From positions 1-41,034 of the forward strand of contig JACZYD010000011.1 of assembly GCA_022571255.1 (NCBI GenBank): a DNA stretch of 41,034 nucleotides, in the 5' to 3' direction. This document shows, piece by piece, positions 32,634 to 41,034 of this stretch. The translations under genes and the position numbers were made by a program. This DNA is from Bacteroidota bacterium. GTDB taxonomy: Bacteria; Bacteroidota; Rhodothermia; Rhodothermales; UBA10348. The notes beneath the pieces are model-generated. The model was not told the origin of the DNA. It searched no databases and saw nothing but the letters and a program-made list of their open reading frames with translations. The stretch's first letter is position 1. Each line of letters begins with the position of its first letter.

Positions 32634-33080
32634 ATGTCAGAAAACTCTTCCGTGCGAATAGGCCTCGGTCCCGATCCTATCCAGATCGATGGCCACGTGA
32701 ACTTTCTTCGGGGTGCCGAGGGCGGTGCGATTGACATTTTTCTCGGCACAACCAGACGCCGGACAAACGGAAAGGAGACTGTTTTGCTTTCCTATGAAGC
32801 CGCAAGTGAACTTGCAGTCGCTGAACTGTCCCGCCTTATAGAGGAGACCCGATCCAGGTGGCCTGTTCTGCGAACCGTCGTATTTCATCGAACCGGTCCT
32901 GTTTCCGTATCCGAAATATCGGTGTTTATTGGAGTTGCCACGCCTCACCGGAGCGACGCATTTGAGGCCTGCAGATACCTGATCGACGAATTGAAGAAGC
33001 GAATACCTATCTGGAAGCAGGAGACGTTCGCAGACGGTACGACAGATTGGGTAGAAGGCACCACACCTGATATTGACTAA
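32634..33080 (+). CDS. moaE: Molybdopterin synthase catalytic subunit MoaE
   Basis: 148 aa; GAIDIFLGTTRRRTNGKETVLLSYEAASELAVAEL...HRTGPVSVSEISVFIGVATPHRSDAFEACRYLIDELKKRIPIWKQETF. Confidence 0.95.
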   Translation: MSENSSVRIGLGPDPIQIDGHVNFLRGAEGGAIDIFLGTTRRRTNGKETVLLSYEAASELAVAELSRLIEETRSRWPVLRTVVFHRTGPVSVSEISVFIGVATPHRSDAFEACRYLIDELKKRIPIWKQETFADGTTDWVEGTTPDID

Positions 33081-34075
33081 TTACCCACTGTCCAGTTCGC
33101 CACGGGTTTGTTCATGTTTTCCCGGATCCGTTGTTCGGGGTCCGGATGCATGTCCGGAATAAATACATCGCCTGTCAGCTTCTCGAATAATTCGATATAA
33201 CGCAGTGAGATATCGATTACAAACTCATCGTCCAGATCAGGAAGAGCCTGGCCGACAAATCCTTGAAATCCATTCTCCATCAACCATACACGGACAAATT
33301 CTTTCGACAGTTGTCGCTGCGGTTTATCCAAGCGCAATAATTCTTCATAACTGTCCGAATAAAAATAGCGGGAGGAATCGGCCGTGTGGATTTCATCAAT
33401 AAGAATCAGCTTTCCACCGGGCAATCGTCCAAATTCATACTTCGTATCAACCAGAATCAACCCGTTATTTGCTGCGATTTGCGTTCCTCGTTCGAACAGA
33501 CTGAATGATTTTTGAGTCAGAAGGTCAACCGTCTCTCTGTCGAGGATGCCTCTTTTTACGATATCATCGACCGAAATGTCTTCATCATGACCCACGTCTG
33601 CCTTGGTTGCCGGCGTAAGTATCGGCGCTGAAAGCCGGCTGTTCTCACGCAATCCTTCGTCCAGTTTTACTCCACACAGTGCGTGAACTCCGGAGTCGTA
33701 GGTTCTCCACGCGTGCCCGGCGAGATAACCCCTTACCACGAATTCGACAGGAAGCGCATCGCACCGCCGTGCGATGGTAACGTTCGGATCGGGTACAGAT
33801 ACCACATGATTTTCAATGATATCTGCAGTGCGCTTGAACTGGAATGCGGCGAGCCTGTTGAGCACCTGCCCCTTGAAAGGAATGGTCTGGCGCAGGACAT
33901 GATCGAACGCAGAGATGCGATCTGTCGTGACGAGAAAAATCAACTCGTCTCCCGCGTATGTGTCACGGACTTTTCCTTGATACCGCTCACCAAGCTTCGA
34001 AAAACGAGTGTCACGCAGCGTATGGCCAAACTGTTTTTTGACCTGGTCTCTATTCACTGGCACAGTCTCACGCAA
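33077..34075 (-). CDS. purC: Phosphoribosylaminoimidazolesuccinocarboxamide synthase
   Basis: 332 aa; YQGKVRDTYAGDELIFLVTTDRISAFDHVLRQTIPFKGQVLNRLAAF; PVEFVVRGYLAGHAWRTYDSG; LIDEIHTADSSRYFY. Confidence 0.96.
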   Translation of the reverse strand: MRETVPVNRDQVKKQFGHTLRDTRFSKLGERYQGKVRDTYAGDELIFLVTTDRISAFDHVLRQTIPFKGQVLNRLAAFQFKRTADIIENHVVSVPDPNVTIARRCDALPVEFVVRGYLAGHAWRTYDSGVHALCGVKLDEGLRENSRLSAPILTPATKADVGHDEDISVDDIVKRGILDRETVDLLTQKSFSLFERGTQIAANNGLILVDTKYEFGRLPGGKLILIDEIHTADSSRYFYSDSYEELLRLDKPQRQLSKEFVRVWLMENGFQGFVGQALPDLDDEFVIDISLRYIELFEKLTGDVFIPDMHPDPEQRIRENMNKPVANWTVGN

Positions 34076-34298
34076 AATCTGAAACAGAGTAATGGATTTT
34101 GTTCATCGCCGGAACTCGATGTTATTTTGTCCCTGTAAAATTTAGGGTATGCTCATGCTGTATGCGAGGTGATCGGAGCTGAAAATTCGACGAAAACGCA
34201 GCAGCTTGATGGATCATTTTTCTTCCGGGCCTTTTCGAGATAAGAAGTACCGAATCGGTGGTTTTTCTCTGCGGGTAAATTTTTCATTTCGACGGACC

Positions 34299-36752
34299 AT
34301 GACGCATTTGTCCGACTCTCTCATCACGTTGCCGATAGAAGGCATGACGTGCGCCGCATGTGCATCGCGCGTGGAGCGCAGTCTCTCCACGTTGACGGGA
34401 GTATCTGATGCCAGCGTTAACTATGCCACCCATGAGGCGACGATTCGACTCAAAGGTGTTTCTTCCGCTGACCTTGTCCGCACGGTTGAGAACGCGGGAT
34501 ATGGTGTGCATACTCTTATCGCGGAAACGGTTCTGACCGGAAAAGGCGCTCGCGATCGAGAATCCGAATTGCGCAGCCGGTTGAGCGCAATGGAAGGGAT
34601 TCTTGAGGTCCACGCGGAAGGGGATACCGGTGATATTCTGATACGGGTCCGCTACATTCGCGACTCTGTCGCACCGCTCGAATTATCCGAGTTGTTCAAA
34701 CGATCTCACGGACGTCAAAGCCATGTTGCATCTGCGTCTGAAGTCCTCGACGATATACAACGTCGCGAAGAGAATCGATATAACACGACGCGGAAGCAGC
34801 TTATTTTCGCGGCCGTTCTGTCAGGCCCAATCTTCCTGATTTCCATGAGCCACGGACTGATTGAACTGGCAAATCAAAATCTGATTTTATTCCTGTTGAC
34901 CACGCCGGTAGTCTTTTATTCGGGCCGGCCTTTTTTCGTTCAGGCGTGGATCGCGCTCCGATTGGGCTCTGCCAACATGAATTCGCTTGTTGCACTCGGT
35001 GTAGGATCTGCCTATCTGTACAGCACCGTGGTCACTCTCTTCCCGAAATTTTTCAGCGGTTTGCCGGGTGGCTCGGCCGTTTATTTTGAGGCGGCATCCA
35101 TCATTATTGCTCTTATTCTTACCGGCCGACTCCTCGAAGCGCGTGCTAGAAAAAAAACAGGAGAGGCTGTTCGGGCCTTGTTGACATTACAGCCTGCAGA
35201 GGCGCGCATCATACGGAATGGCAAAATGGTGATGCTCCCGGTTGAGGAGTTGATCCTGGGCGACAGGGTTCAGGTGTTACCTGGCGAGAAAATTCCGGCC
35301 GACGGAATTGTACGAGAGGGAAATACCGAAGTCGACGAAAGCATGTTGACTGGAGAACCGCTTCCTGTTCATCGGACCGTGAGGGATCGTGTATGGGGCG
35401 GTACGCTGAATACGACCGGCGCATTCGTACTCGAAGTGTCCCGCCTGGGTGAAGACGCCATGGTCGCACAGATTATTCGAAGTGTTAAACAAGCACAAGC
35501 TTCAAGAGCACCGGTACAGGATCTGGCAGACCGGATTTCAGCCGTTTTTGTCCCTGTTGTTCTGTTGATTGCCCTCTCTGCAGCAATATTATGGTGGAAT
35601 TTCGGGCCCGAACCACACCTCAATAACGCGCTTCTGCGTTTTGTTACGGTACTCATCATTGCCTGTCCATGCGCTCTCGGGCTTGCCACGCCAACGGCGA
35701 TCGTTGTTGGAACCGGGAGAGCCGCCAGCCGGGGAATACTGCTTCGCGACAGCCGTATTTTTCAATTGAGTGCATCATTGACCACCGTGGTCATGGACAA
35801 AACCGGTACTCTGACCGAGGGGAAACCCGAAGTTGTTGCTGTAGAACCGGGAGACGGTTATACAGCCTCCGACGTGTTACTTATCGCTGCGCGTCTTGAA
35901 GAGAAGTCAGAACACCCGCTGGCATCAACAATCGTTTCGGCACATCATGCAGAACAGTTTGGAGTCAGTGAACTGGAGGAGTTATTGACCGCTGAGATAA
36001 CTTCTGTGCACGCCGATCCCGGTCTCGGCATTCAAGGCTTCTTGGGAAAGAAGGAACTGCGTATAGGAAACAGGGCATATATTGAGAGCGAGTTGAACTC
36101 GGACAAAGTCATACCTCCCCCTGAAATATGGAAGGAAAGGGGGTTTACCACCGTATCCGTCGCTTATTCGAAACAGTTCACAGGTCATATTGCCCTTTCG
36201 GACAAACCTCGCTTTGATGCAAAAGAAGGTGTTGCCAGGCTGAAAGAACTCGGGTTGAAGGTACTCATGTTGAGTGGTGACCAGAAGTCTGCAGCCCGGT
36301 TCATCGCCTCGACACTGAATATTGAGCGCGTCTATGCCGAAGTCCTGCCTGATGAGAAGAGAAAGATCATAGAGCAACTTCAACGCGATGGCGAAGTTGT
36401 TGCCATGGTCGGAGATGGAATAAATGACGCACCTGCACTCGCTCAGGCGGACATTGGAATAGCCATGGGAACGGGTTCAGACATTGCCATTGAGGCCGGT
36501 GAAATTACCGTCATGAGGGGTGACGTGGGAAACGTTGCAGAGGCAATCAGGTTTGCACGTAAGACGTTGCGTGTTATTTATCAAAACCTGCTTTTCGCTT
36601 TTGTCTATAATATTATTTTAATTCCGGTTGCAGCAGGTGTGCTCTACCCGTTCGTCGGCATTACGCTCAGTCCCGTAATGGCATCCGCTGCGATGGCCAT
36701 GAGTAGCGTATCTGTCGTTGCCAACAGTCTGCGTTTGAAACGCCTCACTTGA
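34299..36752 (+). CDS. copA: Heavy-metal (copper) translocating P1B-type ATPase
   Basis: N-terminal [28 protein letters not shown] (CPC); [51 protein letters not shown]. Confidence 0.96.
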   Translation: MTHLSDSLITLPIEGMTCAACASRVERSLSTLTGVSDASVNYATHEATIRLKGVSSADLVRTVENAGYGVHTLIAETVLTGKGARDRESELRSRLSAMEGILEVHAEGDTGDILIRVRYIRDSVAPLELSELFKRSHGRQSHVASASEVLDDIQRREENRYNTTRKQLIFAAVLSGPIFLISMSHGLIELANQNLILFLLTTPVVFYSGRPFFVQAWIALRLGSANMNSLVALGVGSAYLYSTVVTLFPKFFSGLPGGSAVYFEAASIIIALILTGRLLEARARKKTGEAVRALLTLQPAEARIIRNGKMVMLPVEELILGDRVQVLPGEKIPADGIVREGNTEVDESMLTGEPLPVHRTVRDRVWGGTLNTTGAFVLEVSRLGEDAMVAQIIRSVKQAQASRAPVQDLADRISAVFVPVVLLIALSAAILWWNFGPEPHLNNALLRFVTVLIIACPCALGLATPTAIVVGTGRAASRGILLRDSRIFQLSASLTTVVMDKTGTLTEGKPEVVAVEPGDGYTASDVLLIAARLEEKSEHPLASTIVSAHHAEQFGVSELEELLTAEITSVHADPGLGIQGFLGKKELRIGNRAYIESELNSDKVIPPPEIWKERGFTTVSVAYSKQFTGHIALSDKPRFDAKEGVARLKELGLKVLMLSGDQKSAARFIASTLNIERVYAEVLPDEKRKIIEQLQRDGEVVAMVGDGINDAPALAQADIGIAMGTGSDIAIEAGEITVMRGDVGNVAEAIRFARKTLRVIYQNLLFAFVYNIILIPVAAGVLYPFVGITLSPVMASAAMAMSSVSVVANSLRLKRLT

Positions 36753-36760
36753 CGTTATCT

Positions 36761-36988
36761 ATGAAGAAAATTTTCACGCTCACCGGGATGCACTGTGCCC
36801 ACTGCGTCCGCGCAGTGGAAGACATGTTTGATACAACGGCCGGGATTTCCGAGTCAAGGGTGCGTTTAGGATCTGTAGAATTCGTAGCGTCTGAATGCTG
36901 GAACGACGAAAACAAATTGATTGAAGCCCTCGAAATTGAAGGATTTCGCGTCAGCAACATTACGACCGTAAAGGAAGGATCGACATGA
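36761..36988 (+). CDS. Heavy-metal-associated domain protein, CopZ-like copper chaperone
   Basis: MKKIFTLTGMHCAHCVRAVEDMFDTTAGISESRVRLGSVEF, CxxC motif, directly after copA. The ORF could also start at TTG 36749, overlapping the copA stop. Confidence 0.85.
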   Translation: MKKIFTLTGMHCAHCVRAVEDMFDTTAGISESRVRLGSVEFVASECWNDENKLIEALEIEGFRVSNITTVKEGST

Positions 36989-36998
36989 CTGGGACTGG

Positions 36999-38393
36999 TT
37001 ATTTTCCTGCAGCCGCCAGCATTTCCTCAACGGTCGTCAATTTCACACGCGGTCTTCCGCTTTTCTGGCCCGCGCTGGTCTCCGCTTCATTGATTGTTTC
37101 CCAGTCAGAGTAGGAAATCCACCGAGGTTGTTTTTCTGAAACCATGTGTTGAGCGGCATCGATCGTCGCCTCTTCCGGGTGGAAATGATTTCCTCGCCGC
37201 AGATCCTCCAACATATGGTCGACCGTTTCAAAGGCATCCTGCTTGTTTGTCCCGATGACTCCAGTAGGTCCTCTTTTTATCCACCCGCCAACGTAGCATC
37301 CGATCACCTGCTGTCCCGATTCTTCGACGACTTTTCCTTCCTCATTTCTGACGACTCCCCAGTTTTCATGAAACGGCAGGCCCGGCACAGCCACACCCCG
37401 GTATCCTACAGAGCGAAACAACAGACCTGCCGACAATTCCAGTTTCTCACCGGTAGGACAGGCTCCCAGCCTGTGCTCGCCTCGTACCAACTTGTTTCTT
37501 GCGAGAGATATGGAAGAAACGCCTCCATCGTCGCCTGCTATGATCTCCGCAGGAGACAGCAGGAATCGGATAAAACACGTTCTTTTGGCCTCCGATCTTG
37601 ATCCGCCGACGAAAGAATTGATGATTTCCAGCTTTTTCATCGTCATCCGATCGGGGTTCTCCTCAAGACTTGCCTTGCTCAAGTCGTCCAATTTTGCCTC
37701 GTCCGCAAGCACTTCCGTCGATGCGTCTGAAAGTTGACCCATTTCCTTGATTTCAGGAAGCGTAAAGGCGGCCTGCGCCGGGCCACGTCGACCGATCATA
37801 TAAATGGCACGTACACGACTTTTTGAAAGCGCTTCAAGTGCGTGATCTGCGATATCAGTCGCAGCCAGTTCGTCAACGGTCTTGCACAATATTCTCGCCA
37901 CATCGATTGCCACATTTCCCATTCCGATAATGACTACCGATTCCTGCGAAAGATCAAAAACCAGTTCTCGATAGTCCGGGTGTCCGTTGTACCAGGCGAC
38001 AAATTCGGTGGCTGAATGACTTCTGGGAAGGTCTTCGCCCGGTATGCCGAGTTTCCTGTCTACTGCTGCACCGGTGGAAAAATACACATGGTGATAGTGT
38101 CGTTTCAGATCAGACAGATCGATATGGCGTCCATATTCCACATTTCCAAAATACCGGAAAGAAGGATTCGCGGCTGTGCGGTCAAAAATGCGCGTCACGT
38201 TTTTGATTTTTTCGTGATCCGGAGCGACTCCTGACCGGACCAGGCCGTAAGGAGTTGGAAGCTTTTCAAACATATCAACCTCAGACATGAACTCTGTCTG
38301 TTTCAGAAATCGCTCTGCAGCATAAAAGCCGGCCGGACCGGACCCAACGATTGCGATGCGTGCGGGATTGGACGAAGAACCTGGAGAGGTCAT
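36999..38393 (-). CDS. Ferredoxin--NADP reductase, adrenodoxin-reductase/FprA-like
   Basis: ATG at 38393: MTSPGSSSNPARIAIVGSGPAGFYAAERFLKQ...MFEKLPTPYGLVRSGVAPDHEKIKNVTRIFDR; VVIIGMGNVAIDVARIL; GWIKRGPTGVIGTNKQDA. Confidence 0.92.
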   Translation of the reverse strand: MTSPGSSSNPARIAIVGSGPAGFYAAERFLKQTEFMSEVDMFEKLPTPYGLVRSGVAPDHEKIKNVTRIFDRTAANPSFRYFGNVEYGRHIDLSDLKRHYHHVYFSTGAAVDRKLGIPGEDLPRSHSATEFVAWYNGHPDYRELVFDLSQESVVIIGMGNVAIDVARILCKTVDELAATDIADHALEALSKSRVRAIYMIGRRGPAQAAFTLPEIKEMGQLSDASTEVLADEAKLDDLSKASLEENPDRMTMKKLEIINSFVGGSRSEAKRTCFIRFLLSPAEIIAGDDGGVSSISLARNKLVRGEHRLGACPTGEKLELSAGLLFRSVGYRGVAVPGLPFHENWGVVRNEEGKVVEESGQQVIGCYVGGWIKRGPTGVIGTNKQDAFETVDHMLEDLRRGNHFHPEEATIDAAQHMVSEKQPRWISYSDWETINEAETSAGQKSGRPRVKLTTVEEMLAAAGK

Positions 38394-38535
38394 AAATCGT
38401 GACGCTGAGTCATAGAGCTTTCTGTTACGCGTGCGGCAAGTTATAACATTTCTATAAAATCTGGCCCCATCAATTCGGTCGTCAGCGAAACAGACCTTTG
38501 ATCCGTTTGTTGAGAGGCAGAACCGTCTCTTGAAG

Positions 38536-41034
38536 ATGGCTGGCGTAACCGGTAAGAGAGAAACGTATCGAAGGACCATCTTGCGGAAGACATCTGCGTT
38601 CATTTCGGTCTGTTCAAAGATTTCAGGGTGGAATAACAGCCTGGTATTTGTTCTTGGCTTATTGCTGGTTGGTGTGGCGTCTGCACAGGACCGTGAAGAA
38701 ATCCAATTCCCGTCAAAAACCGATACGTTGCAGGTTTTCGGACAGGGGCCGTTCCTGATTCGTCCTTTCTTGATTTCGGGCTCTGTAAGCGTGCGGATTG
38801 CAGACAGACAGCTCACAGAATCCGAATATTCCATCGACTATCGACGTGGCTTCATTGAGTTGCCGGATGTCGAATCGGGTCAAGAGCTCCAACTCATCAT
38901 TTCGTATAAGTATATCCCGATAGAACTGGCGACCAGTATCCGGCTCTGGCCACTCGTTCAATACCCGTCTGCCGACAAAGGGAAACAAGTTTCCCCGTCA
39001 CCGGTCACGTCGCGGTCTGTCGCAGCTTTTTCACCGAATCGCCTCCATTCCAGTGGATCGATTACTCGTGGTCTTTCCACAGGAACAGGGCAATCCGTTG
39101 GAATCGAATCCGGGCTCCGCATTCAGGTCGATGGAGAAATCCTGGACGGATTATTCCTGCGTGCGGCTCTCACCGACGAGAATACTCCAATTCTCCCCCA
39201 AGGGACGACTCGCCAACTCAACGATTTTGACAGGGTATTTATAGAGTTGAAGTCCAGCAGGGGAACGTTGCAACTGGGAGATTTTGATTCCCGGATTGAC
39301 GGAGGTCGCTTCGGCCGTCTGTACAGAAAACAACAGGGAGTCATGGCAACTGGAAGTATTTCAGCCGAAAACGGGATTTTCAATACCGCTACGGTTCGAA
39401 TCTCAGGTGCGGTCTCTCGTGGAATATTTCGAACCCAGCGCATTCAGGCTATCGACAGAGTGCAAGGTCCATACAGACTTGAAGGGCAGAACGGTGAGCG
39501 TTTCATCATTGTTATTCCGGGTTCAGAGAGCGTTTATCTGAATGGTGAACGACTTACACGGGGCGAAACAGAAGACTTTGTCATTGATTATGAAACCGGG
39601 GAAATTACATTTACCCCTCAACGAATCATCGGAGTTGATTCAAGGATCACCGCGGAATTTGAATACACGACAAGTCAGTTTACCCGTACGATGCTTGCCG
39701 CCGATGTCACTTCCTCTTTCGGCCGAATCGTCGACGGATCCGAGCGATTCAGCTTCGGAGCCACTCTGCTTCGAGAGACGGATGGAGAAGAATTCAGCAA
39801 TGAATTCGGCTTGACTGAAAAAGACATCGAGAACATCGAAAGAGCCGGGGATGATCTTGCCTTCAAAGGCGGAGCAATACCGGTGATCTATGATCCGGAA
39901 GCCTCTTTTACCCAATACCTGATCGAACAGCGCTTTGACGCAGATAACGAGCCTGTCAATATTTTCGTCGCTATTACGACGACGCCTCCTGATACATCAG
40001 TCGTGTTTCGTGTATCGTTTACACGACTGGGAACAAACCGGGGAAGTTATAAAAGAACGGGGCTCTCCACCAACGGAATAGCTTTCGAATATGTCGGATC
40101 TGACATGGCGGACTACGAACCCATTCAAATCCTGCCTTCTCCTGTTCTACAGCAACTGATAGATTTCCGAGGGCAACTGCGACCGTTTTCGAAATTCAGG
40201 ATTTCGGGTGAGTGGGCCGCTTCTGTAAACGACCTGAACCGACTTTCCGACCTTGACAACGCTGACAACAGCGGAAATGCGTACGACATTCGGGTCCTTG
40301 TAGATCCGTTCAATCTCGAGATCGCAGGCCGGTCACTCGGCGCCCTGAACGGAGCAGTATCCCGGCGTTTCCGGTCCGAATCATTTCGGACATTCAGCCG
40401 AACACGACCGATAGAGTTCACCCGGGACTGGAATATCAGAGGGCGACAAATAGACGTCCCCGGAGGTGTACAGGGGACGGAAAGAGAACTCGAGAGTGAA
40501 GTAAGAATGGGGTTGGACTGGTCCGATTCATCTTCTGTATCTGCCAGTTTATCCAGTATCAGACTGAGCGAATCGTTTGATGGATCGCGAGCGACCGGAT
40601 CGCTGACTATCAGGCGCAGCGCAGCGACACAGGCTTCTTTCGGTATCCAGTATATCGACACCATCGACAGAACAATTGAACAGACCGGAACGTGGCTCAG
40701 GCAGCAGGGCCGACTCTCGTATGGATTCTTCTCTGACCAGATTCGACCCTTTATATCCGTCGAGCGAGAAAATCTCGAACAACGAGATATGGCGTTCTTA
40801 GGGCTGTTAAAGTCAATTGGCATCGAAAAGGGTGCACGATTCAATCCGAGCGATCGACATCAGGAAATTTTTGCGGATGCCGCCAGAGAAGCGCACGAAT
40901 ACATGATTGAGAATTATCTGGATAGGGTTACTCCCCCCTTCTATCCTGATAGCGAATGGTATAGCGCCGTGCCTGTCAATGGCGTACCGACTGGCTTTGA
41001 TTGGGATATGCCAAACTACTTGGACTACGATGGT
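38536..41034 (+). CDS. Large exported surface/outer-membrane-type protein, open at window end; last ~85-95 codons resemble DUF1254
   Basis: ATG at 38536 opens an 833-codon frame without a stop to the window edge (not in the ORF track, apparently because it lacks a stop). N-terminus contains NNSLVFVLGLLLVGVASAQ. C-terminal part reads RDMAFLGLLKSIGIEKGARFNPSDRHQEIFADAAREAHEYMIENYLDRVTPPFYPDSEWYSAVPVNG. Confidence 0.75.
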   Translation, partial: MAGVTGKRETYRRTILRKTSAFISVCSKISGWNNSLVFVLGLLLVGVASAQDREEIQFPSKTDTLQVFGQGPFLIRPFLISGSVSVRIADRQLTESEYSIDYRRGFIELPDVESGQELQLIISYKYIPIELATSIRLWPLVQYPSADKGKQVSPSPVTSRSVAAFSPNRLHSSGSITRGLSTGTGQSVGIESGLRIQVDGEILDGLFLRAALTDENTPILPQGTTRQLNDFDRVFIELKSSRGTLQLGDFDSRIDGGRFGRLYRKQQGVMATGSISAENGIFNTATVRISGAVSRGIFRTQRIQAIDRVQGPYRLEGQNGERFIIVIPGSESVYLNGERLTRGETEDFVIDYETGEITFTPQRIIGVDSRITAEFEYTTSQFTRTMLAADVTSSFGRIVDGSERFSFGATLLRETDGEEFSNEFGLTEKDIENIERAGDDLAFKGGAIPVIYDPEASFTQYLIEQRFDADNEPVNIFVAITTTPPDTSVVFRVSFTRLGTNRGSYKRTGLSTNGIAFEYVGSDMADYEPIQILPSPVLQQLIDFRGQLRPFSKFRISGEWAASVNDLNRLSDLDNADNSGNAYDIRVLVDPFNLEIAGRSLGALNGAVSRRFRSESFRTFSRTRPIEFTRDWNIRGRQIDVPGGVQGTERELESEVRMGLDWSDSSSVSASLSSIRLSESFDGSRATGSLTIRRSAATQASFGIQYIDTIDRTIEQTGTWLRQQGRLSYGFFSDQIRPFISVERENLEQRDMAFLGLLKSIGIEKGARFNPSDRHQEIFADAAREAHEYMIENYLDRVTPPFYPDSEWYSAVPVNGVPTGFDWDMPNYLDYDG

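Noticed and set aside
33077-33080. moaE and purC stop codons overlap (CTAA) on opposite strands
   Set aside because: A common compact convergent arrangement; no functional implication.

Overview
This 41 kb bacterial window is mostly an ordinary, gene-dense chromosomal segment. Protein resemblance suggests a Rhodothermota/Balneolota/Bacteroidota-like lineage, but that is inference. From left to right it contains: the C-terminus of HPr and ptsI; an envelope gene run (gluzincin-TolB-barrel protein, PQQ-propeller lipoprotein, PEGA protein); yqeY; a CvpA-family gene; an EamA transporter; a MerR-type regulator; tRNA-Pro(GGG) followed by a short, apparently truncated carboxypeptidase-regulatory-like ORF; an orphan PilX/DUF7305-like protein; a DtxR/MntR regulator; an S9 peptidase; DUF5777-like, YceI and PIG-L proteins; a RodZ-like protein; ligA; an SSS symporter; a PgpH-like 7TM-HD protein; a GntR regulator; a DapB/DAPDH-like dehydrogenase; pruA; a LolC/E-type permease; moaD and moaE; purC; copA and a CopZ-like chaperone; a ferredoxin-NADP reductase; and a large surface-protein ORF that is open at the right edge. 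I found no CRISPR array, prophage, IS element or recognisable defence system, and no convincing new multi-gene system. The most notable anomaly is at the extreme right. An 833-codon ORF, absent from the supplied track, reads as a beta-rich surface protein and then changes abruptly within its last ~90 codons to a DUF1254-like sequence. This is either a chimeric contig end or an odd fusion. Smaller oddities are a gene remnant beside tRNA-Pro, a 19-bp tandem duplication across the pruA stop codon, a G9 tract in a conserved pruA motif, and a 22-bp tandem repeat. All family calls are from reading motifs by eye; no database search was run.
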